Source: Sediminibacterium sp. C3 (lineage in GTDB: Bacteria > Bacteroidota > Bacteroidia > Chitinophagales > Chitinophagaceae). From it: 50,402 nt of DNA. The notes under the pieces are model-generated. The model did not search any database, was not told the origin of the DNA, and saw nothing but the letters and a program-made list of their open reading frames with translations. The stretch spans positions 1,958,255 through 2,008,656 of the forward strand of contig NZ_KI669560.1 of assembly GCF_000508085.1 (NCBI RefSeq), in the 5' to 3' direction. Positions 9,650 to 17,499 of the stretch are shown here, piece by piece. The position numbers and the translations under genes are program-made. Each line of letters begins with the position of its first letter. Position 1 is the stretch's first letter.

Positions 9650-10507
9650 ATGAGGCAACTCAAGATCGCAACCCAGATTACCAACAGAGATTCGCAGGCA
9701 GTAGAAAAGTATTTACAAGAGATTTCCAAAATCCCAATGATCAACCCCGAAGAGGAAACTACTTTGGCGCAGAAGATTAAAATGGGTGATCAGAGAGCGT
9801 TGGATAAATTGGTGCAAGCCAACTTACGTTTCGTTGTATCCGTTGCCAAGCAATATCAGCATCAGGGTTTGTCTTTGAGTGATTTGATCAATGAAGGAAA
9901 TCTTGGTCTAATTAAAGCTGCGCAAAGATTTGATGAAACCAAGGGTTTCAAATTCATTTCTTATGCGGTATGGTGGATTCGTCAGTCTATTCTTCAGGCT
10001 TTGGCTGAACAAGGACGTCTGGTTCGTTTGCCTCAGAACAAAATTGGTACGTATAACAAAGCCAATAAAGCTTATATGGCTTTTGAACAGGAGCACGAGC
10101 GTGAACCTTCAACTGAAGAACTTGCCGAGATTCTTGAAATGAGCGAAACTGAAATTAATAATATTTTCCAAAGCAATACCCGTCACACTTCACTGGATGC
10201 ACCCGTTCACGAAGCAGAAGATGTAGCAATGGGAGACTTGTTGGAAGGTTCTGATGATACAGACGAAGACGTAATGAAAGATTCATTAAGAGAAGAAATT
10301 CGTCGTGTATTGAAATCATTAAGCCCAAGAGAAGCAGAAATTGTAAACGCTTATTTTGGATTGGATGGAGAAAATGGGGTCACTATTGAGCAAATCGGAA
10401 TGAAGTACGATTTAACAAAAGAAAGAATCAGACAAATTAAGGAACGTGCTATCAAGCGCTTGCAAAAAGCCAGATATAGCAACGCCTTAAAAGCATATTT
10501 GGGTTAA
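9650..10507 (+). CDS. rpoD: Primary (group 1) RNA polymerase sigma factor, short Bacteroidota type
   Basis: A 285-residue sigma-70 factor. It opens with MRQLKIATQITNRDSQAVEKY without a region 1.1, as is standard for the Bacteroidota primary sigma. Region 2 shows NLRFVVSVAKQYQHQGLSL, DLINEGNLGLIKAAQRFD and FKFISYAVWWIRQSI; region 3 includes RLVRLPQNKIG; region 4 has LSPREAEIVNAYFGLDG and the helix-turn-helix LTKERIRQIKERAIKRLQ. This sigma recognises TAnnTTTG promoters, several of which occur in the window, including one before this gene. The gene stands alone, flanked by a 191-bp upstream region and two tandem terminators. Length matches close relatives (about 285-290 residues), so the missing region 1.1 is not a truncation. 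Confidence 0.95.
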   Translation: MRQLKIATQITNRDSQAVEKYLQEISKIPMINPEEETTLAQKIKMGDQRALDKLVQANLRFVVSVAKQYQHQGLSLSDLINEGNLGLIKAAQRFDETKGFKFISYAVWWIRQSILQALAEQGRLVRLPQNKIGTYNKANKAYMAFEQEHEREPSTEELAEILEMSETEINNIFQSNTRHTSLDAPVHEAEDVAMGDLLEGSDDTDEDVMKDSLREEIRRVLKSLSPREAEIVNAYFGLDGENGVTIEQIGMKYDLTKERIRQIKERAIKRLQKARYSNALKAYLG

Positions 10508-10514
10508 TAATACC

Positions 10515-10550
10515 GCTTCAGGCAGTATGGATAGCCTGAAGCTATTTTTT
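10515..10550 (+). terminator. Intrinsic terminator 1 of the sigma-factor gene
   Basis: A perfect 9-bp stem, GCTTCAGGC (10515-10523) with GCCTGAAGC (10534-10542), has a 10-nt loop and is followed by TATTTTTT. It begins 7 bases after the stop codon of the sigma gene. Confidence 0.85.
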
Positions 10551-10553
10551 GAG

Positions 10554-10583
10554 AAAGCGCTCCAAATCCGGGGCGCTTTTTTT
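10554..10583 (+). terminator. Intrinsic terminator 2 of the sigma-factor gene
   Basis: A second hairpin directly follows the first: AAAGCGCTCC (10554-10563) pairs with GGGGCGCTTT (10570-10579) with one G-U pair and a 6-nt loop, and its 3' arm runs into a seven-T tract. Together the two hairpins strongly insulate the sigma gene from the DUF4249 gene. Confidence 0.85.
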
Positions 10584-10634
10584 ATCTATTTTCGTATCCA
10601 TTAATCTATTTTAGTACTTGATTGTTATAAGTGC

Positions 10635-11513
10635 ATGAAAAGAGTTCATCTGTTTTTCTGGTGTGTGCTGGCACTAATTTCCTGTGAAAAAGACATTCAG
10701 ATTACGCCTTCCGACAATCAGCCAAAGCTGGTGGTAGATGCTGAAATAGAAAATGGTCGCCCACCACTCGTGGTCTTATCTACATCGCTTAATTATTTTT
10801 CGACCATAGATACAGCAACCCTATTTGCCTCTTATATACAGGATGCTTTAGTTCAATTGAGCAATGGTTCCCGCACCGTTATTCTGGAAAGAAATGAAGT
10901 TAAAACACAGGGTGGGGCTAGGCTTGTTTTTTATACCAGCTCACTCAACAATATGATGCTGGGAGAAACGGGTAAAACCTATCAGTTAACCATAAGGCAC
11001 AATGGTCAGGAATACCAGTCTACCACCACCATACCCAATATTACCAAAACCATCGACAGTTTATGGTCCGACAAAGTTCCCAACCGTCCTGCCAACGATA
11101 GTTTCAGAGTATTAAAAGGCAGCATTTTTGATCCCCCTGGTCTGGGAAACTATATCCGATACTTTACACGGGTAAACAGTCAGCCTTTTTTTCCTGGGTT
11201 TAACAGCGTTTTTGATGATGATATTATCGATGGCAAAAAGTACAATATTACCATTGACAGAGGGGTTAACAGGAATCTGCCTTTTGAGAGAGAAAATTAC
11301 GGGTTCTTTAAACTGGGCGATACCATTACCGTTAAACTTACCAATATAGATAAAGCCAGCTTTGAATTCTGGAGAACCTGGGAATTTGCTTTCCAATCTA
11401 TTGGCAATCCTTTTTCTTCACCTGGTGTAGTAAAGGGGAATATCAGCAACGGAGCATTGGGTGCTTTTTGTGGATATGGTTCACAATACAAAACTTACAT
11501 TTGCAAAGATTAA
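10635..11513 (+). CDS. DUF4249 family lipoprotein
   Basis: A 292-residue predicted lipoprotein: the N-terminal segment LFFWCVLALISC ends in a lipobox (L-I-S-C, Cys about residue 17) and is followed by acidic EKD. The family signature is visible in KLVVDAEIENGRPPLVVLSTSLNYF, the strand LVQLSNGSRTVIL and the closing GNISNGALGAFCGYGSQYKT. DUF4249 proteins are cell-envelope proteins of unknown function that often sit next to a TonB-dependent receptor. No receptor gene is nearby here. Two near-matches to the -7 consensus (TATTTTCG at 10587, TATTTTAG at 10607) lie upstream. The trxB gene starts 9 bases after the stop, so they may share a transcript. Confidence 0.8.
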   Translation: MKRVHLFFWCVLALISCEKDIQITPSDNQPKLVVDAEIENGRPPLVVLSTSLNYFSTIDTATLFASYIQDALVQLSNGSRTVILERNEVKTQGGARLVFYTSSLNNMMLGETGKTYQLTIRHNGQEYQSTTTIPNITKTIDSLWSDKVPNRPANDSFRVLKGSIFDPPGLGNYIRYFTRVNSQPFFPGFNSVFDDDIIDGKKYNITIDRGVNRNLPFERENYGFFKLGDTITVKLTNIDKASFEFWRTWEFAFQSIGNPFSSPGVVKGNISNGALGAFCGYGSQYKTYICKD

Positions 11514-11522
11514 AAAACGAAT

Positions 11523-12467
11523 ATGGAACAATCAACTATAGAAAAAGTATCGGTTTTAATTATAGGATCAGGACCTGCGGGCTATACAGCAGCCATTTAC
11601 GCGGCAAGGGCCAATATGAAACCTGTTTTATATCAGGGAATTCAACCAGGTGGACAGTTGACAATCACAACAGAAGTAGAAAATTATCCAGGTTATCCGG
11701 AAGGTATACAGGGGCCTGAAATGATGGTTCATTTTGAAAAACAAGCCAGCAGAATGGGCGCAGATATTCGCTATGGTCTTGCTACCAAGGTAGACTTCAG
11801 TGGAACCCCTCATAAAGTTTGGATTGATGATGAAAAAGAAATTCATGCAGATGCGGTTATCATTTGTACCGGTGCTTCTGCCAAGTGGCTGGGTTTGCCG
11901 AGTGAAGAGCGTTTAAACGGATACGGTGTAAGCGCTTGTGCAGTATGCGACGGTTTCTTTTTTAAAGGGAAAGAAGTGGCGATTGTAGGAGCAGGAGATA
12001 CAGCAGCCGAAGAAGCACTTTACTTAAGCAAACTTTGTACAAAAGTGCATATGATTGTGAGAAGGGATCAGATGCGCGCCAGCAAGATTATGCAAGACCG
12101 CGTATTGGCTACACCCAATATTCAGGTGTATTGGAATTCAGAAACAGATGAAATATTGGGTGAAAAGAAAGTAGAAGCGGTAAGAATAAAAAACAATAAG
12201 GAGAATACCACACAGGAAATTCCAGTAAGCGCATTCTTTGTTGCCATTGGTCACCAACCCAATAGTGATATTTTCAAAACTTATATTGATATGGATGAAA
12301 CCGGATACATAACCACTGTGCCTGGTACATCCAAAACCAATGTTCCGGGTGTATTTGCGGCCGGAGATGTACAGGACAAAAATTATCGTCAGGCTGTAAC
12401 GGCTGCCGGTAGCGGATGTATGGCAGCTCTTGATGCAGAAAGATATTTAACTTCAATAGGACATTAA
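11523..12467 (+). CDS. trxB: Thioredoxin-disulfide reductase
   Basis: A 314-residue flavoprotein that transfers electrons from NADPH via FAD to thioredoxin. Visible are the FAD-binding GSGPAGYTAAIYAAR near residue 15, the redox-active CAVCDG with Cys139 and Cys142, the NADPH-binding VGAGDTAAEEA, and the C-terminal FAD motif GVFAAGDVQD followed by RQAVTAAGSGCMAALDAERYL. Length is typical of the low-molecular-weight bacterial enzyme. It is followed after 3 bases by folB. Confidence 0.97.
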   Translation: MEQSTIEKVSVLIIGSGPAGYTAAIYAARANMKPVLYQGIQPGGQLTITTEVENYPGYPEGIQGPEMMVHFEKQASRMGADIRYGLATKVDFSGTPHKVWIDDEKEIHADAVIICTGASAKWLGLPSEERLNGYGVSACAVCDGFFFKGKEVAIVGAGDTAAEEALYLSKLCTKVHMIVRRDQMRASKIMQDRVLATPNIQVYWNSETDEILGEKKVEAVRIKNNKENTTQEIPVSAFFVAIGHQPNSDIFKTYIDMDETGYITTVPGTSKTNVPGVFAAGDVQDKNYRQAVTAAGSGCMAALDAERYLTSIGH

Positions 12468-12470
12468 TAC

Positions 12471-12839
12471 ATGCCGAAAGCAAGTGTTCTCTTAAAAGAC
12501 CTGCAGTTTTTTGCCTTTCATGGACTTTATGAAGAGGAAAAAGTATTGGGGAACGATTTTCTGGTTAACCTGGAAATTGGATATAGGCCCAAACAATTTC
12601 CTGTTCAACATATTGAAGACACCATTGATTATGCAGCAGTTTATCAATTGGTAAAAAGAAGAATGAATATACCCACACCATTGTTGGAAACACTGGTGTC
12701 GGAAATAGCAAGGGAAATTCTGGCACAGTTTTCTCTATCTGATTCTGTAACAATTACCATTGAAAAAATGCGTCCACCTGTTCCTCAGTTTATAGGAAGT
12801 TTGGGCGTGTCTTTAACCTTGAACAGAGAAGAGATATGA
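12471..12839 (+). CDS. folB: Dihydroneopterin aldolase
   Basis: A 122-residue enzyme of tetrahydrofolate biosynthesis that converts 7,8-dihydroneopterin to 6-hydroxymethyl-dihydropterin and glycolaldehyde. The family motifs are FFAFHGLYEEEKVLGNDFLV with the active-site Glu, the central DTIDYAAVYQLV, LLETLVSEIA and the C-terminal TITIEKMRPPVP carrying the conserved Lys. Length matches FolB (about 120). It starts 3 bases after trxB and its stop overlaps the next start (ATGA), so trxB-folB-TPR looks translationally coupled. Confidence 0.93.
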   Translation: MPKASVLLKDLQFFAFHGLYEEEKVLGNDFLVNLEIGYRPKQFPVQHIEDTIDYAAVYQLVKRRMNIPTPLLETLVSEIAREILAQFSLSDSVTITIEKMRPPVPQFIGSLGVSLTLNREEI

Positions 12840-13597
12840 AAGCAAAGTTTATATTGTTGATGGGGCTTTTTTGGGGGATTACAGCCGAAGCAATTGCACA
12901 GGACCTTACCCTGTTAGCGAAAGAGGCTGAAAACTTTGAACGTCAGTTGAAAGAACCCGAAGCACTGGCTAAGTACAAGCAGATGCTTATTCAGGAACCT
13001 TCCAATATTAAATACCTGGTAAAGGCAACGGAACTGGAAATTGCCATTGGCAGCAGAGAAAAAGATGCCAATAACAAAAGGCTGTATTATGAATCGGCGC
13101 TGTCTTATGCAGAAAGAGCATTGAATACGGATGCTAATAGTGCAGATGCTCATTATGCCATGGCATCAGCTTCCGGTAAAATGACTGACCTGGATATTGA
13201 AAACAAAAAAATTGTGGCTTACGTAAAAGCAGTGAAAGACCATGCAGACAAAGCCATTAGTATTCAGCCCAATCACGCCCGAGCCAATTATACTTTAGGG
13301 AAATGGCATTATGAAATGGTTACTTTATCGGGTATCAAGAAAGCTGCTGTTAAATTGTTTTATGGAGGCTTACCCAATGGTGATCTGGATAAAGCCATTT
13401 TGCATATGGAGAAATGCCGTACACTGGAGCCTTATTTTGTAACCAATCAGTTAGATTTAGCCAAAGCATACAAGGAAAACCGTCAGCCAGCCAAAGCAAT
13501 TGAAATATTGGAGCGGCTGGTTAAAATGCCCAATCGTAGTTTCAATGATATGGCATTAAAAGCAGAAGGCGCCAAGTTATTAGCATCATTACAATAA
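12836..13597 (+). CDS. Exported TPR-repeat protein
   Basis: A 253-residue protein with a signal peptide (FILLMGLFWGITAEAIA|QD) followed by helical TPR-like repeats, for example ALSYAERALNTDANSADAHY, HADKAISIQPNHARANYTLG, HMEKCRTLEPYFVTNQLDLA and KAIEILERLVKMPN. TPR proteins are scaffolds for protein contacts, and this one should act in the periplasm. I recognise no specific orthologue. The start overlaps the folB stop by 4 bases (ATGA), which fixes the start and implies coupling. The acyl-CoA-binding protein gene starts 7 bases after its stop. Confidence 0.8.
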   Translation: MKAKFILLMGLFWGITAEAIAQDLTLLAKEAENFERQLKEPEALAKYKQMLIQEPSNIKYLVKATELEIAIGSREKDANNKRLYYESALSYAERALNTDANSADAHYAMASASGKMTDLDIENKKIVAYVKAVKDHADKAISIQPNHARANYTLGKWHYEMVTLSGIKKAAVKLFYGGLPNGDLDKAILHMEKCRTLEPYFVTNQLDLAKAYKENRQPAKAIEILERLVKMPNRSFNDMALKAEGAKLLASLQ

Positions 13598-13603
13598 AAC
13601 CAT

Positions 13604-13861
13604 ATGGACTTACAATCAATTTTTACAGAAGCTGTAGCCAACAGCAAAACCCTGGCCGAAAAACCCGATAATGAAACCTTATTGAAGCTATACTCTTTAT
13701 ATAAGCAGGCTACAGAAGGTGATAACAATGAAGAAGGGCCAGCTAATATGTTTGATTTCGTGGCTAAGTTTAAACACGAAGCCTGGGCTAAGTTGAAAGG
13801 CTTATCCAAGGAAGCAGCCATGCAACAGTACATTGATCTGGTAAATCATTTGAAAGGATAG
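13604..13861 (+). CDS. Acyl-CoA-binding protein (ACBP)
   Basis: An 85-residue four-helix acyl-CoA-binding protein. The hallmark segments are KPDNETLLKLYSLYKQATEG, a Phe-Asp-Phe in NMFDFVAKFKHEAWAKLKG, and LSKEAAMQQYIDLVNHL, with the Tyr, Lys and Trp positions that line the acyl-CoA pocket. ACBPs bind medium- and long-chain acyl-CoA esters in the cytoplasm and buffer or transport them. They are widespread in eukaryotes and patchy in bacteria, but common in Bacteroidota. The gene ends the trxB-folB-TPR cluster and is followed by a terminator hairpin. Confidence 0.92.
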   Translation: MDLQSIFTEAVANSKTLAEKPDNETLLKLYSLYKQATEGDNNEEGPANMFDFVAKFKHEAWAKLKGLSKEAAMQQYIDLVNHLKG

Positions 13862-13879
13862 TATTCAAAAATTACAGAT

Positions 13880-13908
13880 GATCTATGTTGTTAGATCTTA
13901 ATTTTTTT
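13880..13908 (+). terminator. Intrinsic terminator after the ACBP gene
   Basis: GATCTA (13880-13885) pairs with TAGATC (13892-13897) around a 6-nt loop, followed by TTAATTTTTTT. The hairpin overlaps the stop codon of the convergent MATE gene, so it serves the plus strand while lying partly in minus-strand coding sequence. Confidence 0.6.
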
Positions 13909-15246
13909 CCATCGTTTACTTGAAATATACCAGAACGAGGGAATAAACATAACAGACCAATACAACCATTCGCTTGCCCATCCCCATGTGATGGGCAGGT
14001 TCATTTTTTCAAGAACAATATATACGTACACGAGATAGAAGATAATGGTAGCCATCTCGGTAAATAAATTCATTTTTGAATTTCCGGTACCCGTAACCGC
14101 ATTTACATAAATAGTTGCGGCAGACATGATGATCATGGCAACAGATACAATCCTAAGTACAGGAATACCAGCTTCAATAAAATCATCTCCCTGTCCGTAA
14201 ATACTGAGAAAAGCAGTAGGGAAGAGATTCAGGAAAATAAAAATAATGGTTGCAAATCCCATGCTCCATTTCAATATCCGGTATATCAAAGGAATTACTT
14301 CCTCTTTTCGTCCCTGACCAATTACATTGCTTACCATGGTATTGGTCGTAGCTGCAAATGCCCAGGTAAAGCATCCGAAGAATCCAAACAGATTACGCAT
14401 GGTATTGGAAACAGCCAGGTCTCTGGCACCATGGTGTTCAATCAGAATATAAAAATATTCCCAGCTCATAATACTGATCACATGCTGCAATATCAGTGGA
14501 TAAGACTGGTTCAGGATTAATTTTATATAGGTAAACTGAAAGGGAACTTTTTTAAATAGATTGATTTTTTTGCTCATTCCGTTAAAGCGGATCACTAGAA
14601 ATACGGCCAATAATCCGGCTGCTTCAGCAATGATGGAAGCATAGGCTGCACCATTGAATCCCAAAGCAGGCATTCCCAATTTTCCATAGATAAGGCCATA
14701 ATCAAAAACAATATTCACAATGGCTTCAGCTGCAGTACCCAATACCAGTAACTTACTTTGATTAATACCCACCAGTAAAGCATTCCGCATCTGATAAATA
14801 TAAAGAAGTGGTAAACCCCAGATTCGGATAGATAAAAACTGAATGGCCATATTTACACCTTCTTCATCATGTAATGACCATTTCAAAACCATGGGTGCTA
14901 CAAACCAGGTGGTTAGAATTCCAAATAGTGCAAAGAACATCGCAATTCTAACCCCATGCCAAAATAAAGCCCCGATTTCATCAATTCTGTTTTCGCCAGC
15001 TCTTCTTGAAATTAATGCCTGTAGTCCGCTATTCAGACCATTGCCAATAACCGCAAACATCAGATAATAAACACCGGTAATGCCTGCAATACCCAGTTCT
15101 TTCTGACCCAATCCACCCAGAAAAATATTATTGGTAATAAAATTGATCTGAGGAACAACAATGGATGCAGAGATTGGAAGCGCAATCTTTAAAATGGCTT
15201 TGTTTCCTGTATTTACCTGAAGATTTAAACTAGAATGATTGCTCAT
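13891..15246 (-). CDS. MATE family multidrug/sodium efflux transporter
   Basis: A 451-residue inner-membrane protein with about 12 hydrophobic segments. It begins with NTGNKAILKIALPISASIVV, the typical MATE first helix, and shows LGGLGQKELGIAGI and GLQALISRRAGE, matching the family's oligomer/core motif. MATE proteins export cationic compounds or metabolites using a Na+ or H+ gradient; the substrate is unknown. I place the start at ATG 15246; a TTG four codons upstream at 15258 lies inside the predicted promoter and is unlikely. The gene is alone on its strand and converges on the ACBP gene. Confidence 0.92.
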   Translation of the reverse strand: MSNHSSLNLQVNTGNKAILKIALPISASIVVPQINFITNNIFLGGLGQKELGIAGITGVYYLMFAVIGNGLNSGLQALISRRAGENRIDEIGALFWHGVRIAMFFALFGILTTWFVAPMVLKWSLHDEEGVNMAIQFLSIRIWGLPLLYIYQMRNALLVGINQSKLLVLGTAAEAIVNIVFDYGLIYGKLGMPALGFNGAAYASIIAEAAGLLAVFLVIRFNGMSKKINLFKKVPFQFTYIKLILNQSYPLILQHVISIMSWEYFYILIEHHGARDLAVSNTMRNLFGFFGCFTWAFAATTNTMVSNVIGQGRKEEVIPLIYRILKWSMGFATIIFIFLNLFPTAFLSIYGQGDDFIEAGIPVLRIVSVAMIIMSAATIYVNAVTGTGNSKMNLFTEMATIIFYLVYVYIVLEKMNLPITWGWASEWLYWSVMFIPSFWYISSKRWKKIKI

Positions 15247-15255
15247 GGAAGTTGG

Positions 15256-15263
15256 CAAAGTTA
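15256..15263 (-). promoter_or_regulatory. -7 element TAACTTTG of the MATE gene promoter
   Basis: Read on the minus strand this is an exact TAnnTTTG match that ends only 9 bases before the ATG at 15246, so the transcript would have a leader of just a few nucleotides. No clear -33 element is seen at 19-21 bp upstream. Confidence 0.5.
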
Positions 15264-15338
15264 GTAAATTGAAAGCGCATAATTTCTTAGTTCCGTCTTA
15301 TTGCTTTTTTATATATTATTGCAGCGTAATTAAGTTGA

Positions 15339-16181
15339 ATGGCCAGGAAAAAAGCAGGATTTTATCAGAATGACCCCATAAGTGGCTCAGCTTTTCAGCT
15401 CATCATTGAATTAGATGAACAGGAAATGAGATGCATGTCTAAAGCTTTGGATAATGGCACCATCGTTGCTTTTGAATACTTTAGTCTGGATAAGGATCAA
15501 ACAGAAGACTGGAACGACATTTTCTATGAGATTAAAACCATTTCAAAACTATTCAACAAAACGTACAAACAAGTTACTTGTTTTTTCTGCACTCCAGAAT
15601 CCATTCTGGTTCCAGAAAAATTTTTAACGGCAACTTCTGCTGAAGATTACCTGAATCTGGTATATGGCGAAAGCAGTAGAATGGAAGTAAAATATGAAAA
15701 ATTAATAGCCACCCGCAGTTTTATTAATACTTACCGGATTAAAAAATCGCTTGCAGAGCTATTGACCAGACAGTTCATCATATTTCAGACTTCCCATGTG
15801 TATACTTCTTTGCTAAACGATGTGATGGAACGCAGAAAAGGGGAGGAGCAATTTGTAAAGCTGCAGTTTTACAATGGTCACTTCATCATTGCCATTTTTA
15901 AAGAAGGTAAAATTCAACTGATTCAGACTTTCAATTATAAAATTGCAGAAGACGCTTTATACTATATTCTGAGAACTGCCCAGCAGTTCAATATTGATAC
16001 TTCTTTTGCGATTCTTGAATTAAGTGGTATGATTGATTTACATACCGAATTGTATCAGCAATTGAAAAAAGTGTATTCGAATATTGAAATTGATACCATT
16101 CCGGCAAGTGGTGTGATGCAAGAAGTTCAGAAAGAATACCCTGCTCATTATTTTGCTCCGTTTTTTAAACTCGCTATATGA
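15339..16181 (+). CDS. DUF3822 family protein
   Basis: A 280-residue protein without signal peptide. The pattern SAFQLIIELDEQEM, then a CFFCTPESILVPEKFL block and a C-terminal IEIDTIPASGVMQEVQK is that of the Bacteroidota DUF3822 family, proteins with an actin/hexokinase-like fold that typically lie directly upstream of rsmD. Function is unknown. The stop overlaps the rsmD start by 4 bases (ATGA), so the two are co-expressed, and a link to rRNA methylation or ribosome assembly is only a context-based guess. A weak -7-like TATTATTG lies at 15314-15321. Confidence 0.78.
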   Translation: MARKKAGFYQNDPISGSAFQLIIELDEQEMRCMSKALDNGTIVAFEYFSLDKDQTEDWNDIFYEIKTISKLFNKTYKQVTCFFCTPESILVPEKFLTATSAEDYLNLVYGESSRMEVKYEKLIATRSFINTYRIKKSLAELLTRQFIIFQTSHVYTSLLNDVMERRKGEEQFVKLQFYNGHFIIAIFKEGKIQLIQTFNYKIAEDALYYILRTAQQFNIDTSFAILELSGMIDLHTELYQQLKKVYSNIEIDTIPASGVMQEVQKEYPAHYFAPFFKLAI

Positions 16182-16720
16182 GAATCATTTCTGGAAAATG
16201 GGGTGGGAGAAGAATCAATCCTCCGGCCAACATGCCACATACCAGACCCACCACTGATATTGCCAAAGAAGGACTCTTTAATATTTTACAGAACAGGATG
16301 AGTTTTGAGGGAATTGAAACCCTTGATTTATTTGGAGGTACTGGCTGCATAAGTTACGAACTGGCTTCCCGTGGTGCAGAAAAACTAACCATTGTAGAGA
16401 AGGATCCGGTAATGCATGCATTCATTGGAAAGAATGCCGCAATGCTGGGGATGGAAAACCTTCAATTGTTGAAAATGGATGTTTTTGCCTTTCTGCAATC
16501 CTGTAATAAACAGTTTGATTTTATTTTTGCAGGTCCTCCCTATGCCTTGGGAACCATTGATGAATTGCCTAAATTGATTGTAAAACAAAAGCTAATCAAG
16601 CCCGGAGGTTTCTTTGTATTGGAGCATACTCCAAGAAATGCTTACGAAAAATTTGATGGATTTTCTTTCGTGCGCAATTATGGAACAACGCTTTTTTCTT
16701 TTTTTGTTGCGGTTGATTAA
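16178..16720 (+). CDS. rsmD: RsmD-type 16S rRNA (guanine(966)-N2)-methyltransferase, variant motif IV
   Basis: A 180-residue class I methyltransferase of the RsmD family: RIISGKWGGRRI at the N-terminus, RPTTDIAKEGLFNIL, the SAM-binding LDLFGGTGCISYELASRGA (about residues 49-67) and IVEKDP. RsmD methylates the exocyclic amine of G966 in 16S rRNA using SAM. Motif IV, normally DPP[FY], reads AGPPY here: Gly119 (codon GGT, 16532-16534) replaces the usual Asp, which matters for amino-N methylation. The rest of the protein is intact and length is normal, so the enzyme may be impaired, altered, or part of a lineage with a different motif. It is coupled to DUF3822. Confidence 0.85.
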   Translation: MRIISGKWGGRRINPPANMPHTRPTTDIAKEGLFNILQNRMSFEGIETLDLFGGTGCISYELASRGAEKLTIVEKDPVMHAFIGKNAAMLGMENLQLLKMDVFAFLQSCNKQFDFIFAGPPYALGTIDELPKLIVKQKLIKPGGFFVLEHTPRNAYEKFDGFSFVRNYGTTLFSFFVAVD

Positions 16721-16758
16721 CCCAACTTTATTGAATTCCAAACAGCCTTTGATGCTAA

Positions 16759-17499
16759 TTAATCCACTGATCCAACCACACGTGGGGCATTTCCTTTTTT
16801 TGGATTAAGTATAAATTGAAGACTGGTTTGTATGAAGTTTTTGTATTGGGCCCGATGGTTGTTAAAATAATCTGCCCGATAAATCCATCCCATTTGCATG
16901 CTCCAGTTCTTATTGAATTGATATCCTGCACCTAAGTAAAACCGATTCTGCTCATAAAAAACATTTTCATTATTAAAGTGAAATTCATTGGAGGCTGACA
17001 TGAATAATGTATTGTCTCCAAATTGCTTTTTATTAATGGGTATAATAGCGTTAATCCTGTACCTGAATCGATTCCTGTAACCTGCAGTTGTATAGCGTTG
17101 TTCTGCTCTTAGTCGGTGCTCAAGTCGGATTCCATTCAATTTTTGGTTATAAATCAATTGCTGCCAAACTCTTTGTTCCGATACTAAAATTGGTCTCCCA
17201 AATTCTACATTAACCGGATAGGTAACATACCTGCCTGTACCAATTAAGCCCGAAAGATTGGGAAGAAAATTATATCCGATCCCCCCTTTTACTTCATGAT
17301 AATTAAAGTGGTAATAGGTTTGTTGGGAACGCAACTGTAATTCAGTAAATACATGCCAGCGCTCATTGATATTAAATCTGCCTGTGAGTACATTCCAGGT
17401 TCCTGTACCAGGAGTTTGGGATTGTACCTTGATTCCGTAGTATAAAAAAGCCCCGATCAGAATCAGGGCTTTTTTCAATTTTATAGGTAATGAAACCAT
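16759..17499 (-). CDS. DUF2490 family exported protein
   Basis: A 246-residue protein with a signal peptide (KKALILIGAFLYYGIKVQS|QT) and then amphipathic beta-strands, including NERWHVFTELQLRSQQTY, YHEVKGGIGYNFLPNLSG, RLEHRLRAEQRY and RFRYRINAIIPI, which is the DUF2490 pattern and suggests a small outer-membrane barrel. Function is unknown. The start codon overlaps the 3' end of the E2 gene by 19 bases. A strong terminator-like hairpin lies at 17444-17475, inside the codons for the signal-peptide core, so expression from the E2 promoter may depend on translation or be attenuated. The signal peptide excludes a later start. Confidence 0.8.
   Translation of the reverse strand: MVSLPIKLKKALILIGAFLYYGIKVQSQTPGTGTWNVLTGRFNINERWHVFTELQLRSQQTYYHFNYHEVKGGIGYNFLPNLSGLIGTGRYVTYPVNVEFGRPILVSEQRVWQQLIYNQKLNGIRLEHRLRAEQRYTTAGYRNRFRYRINAIIPINKKQFGDNTLFMSASNEFHFNNENVFYEQNRFYLGAGYQFNKNWSMQMGWIYRADYFNNHRAQYKNFIQTSLQFILNPKKGNAPRVVGSVD
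17444..17475 (-). terminator. Terminator/attenuator-like hairpin inside the DUF2490 signal-peptide codons
   Basis: On the minus strand, AAAAAAGCCCTGAT pairs with ATCGGGGCTTTTTT around a 4-nt loop TCTG: 14 bp with one G-U pair and a six-T 3' end. It starts 6 bases after the E2 stop codon (17481-17483), where an E2 terminator is expected, but it also encodes about residues 9-19 of the DUF2490 protein. Confidence 0.7.
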
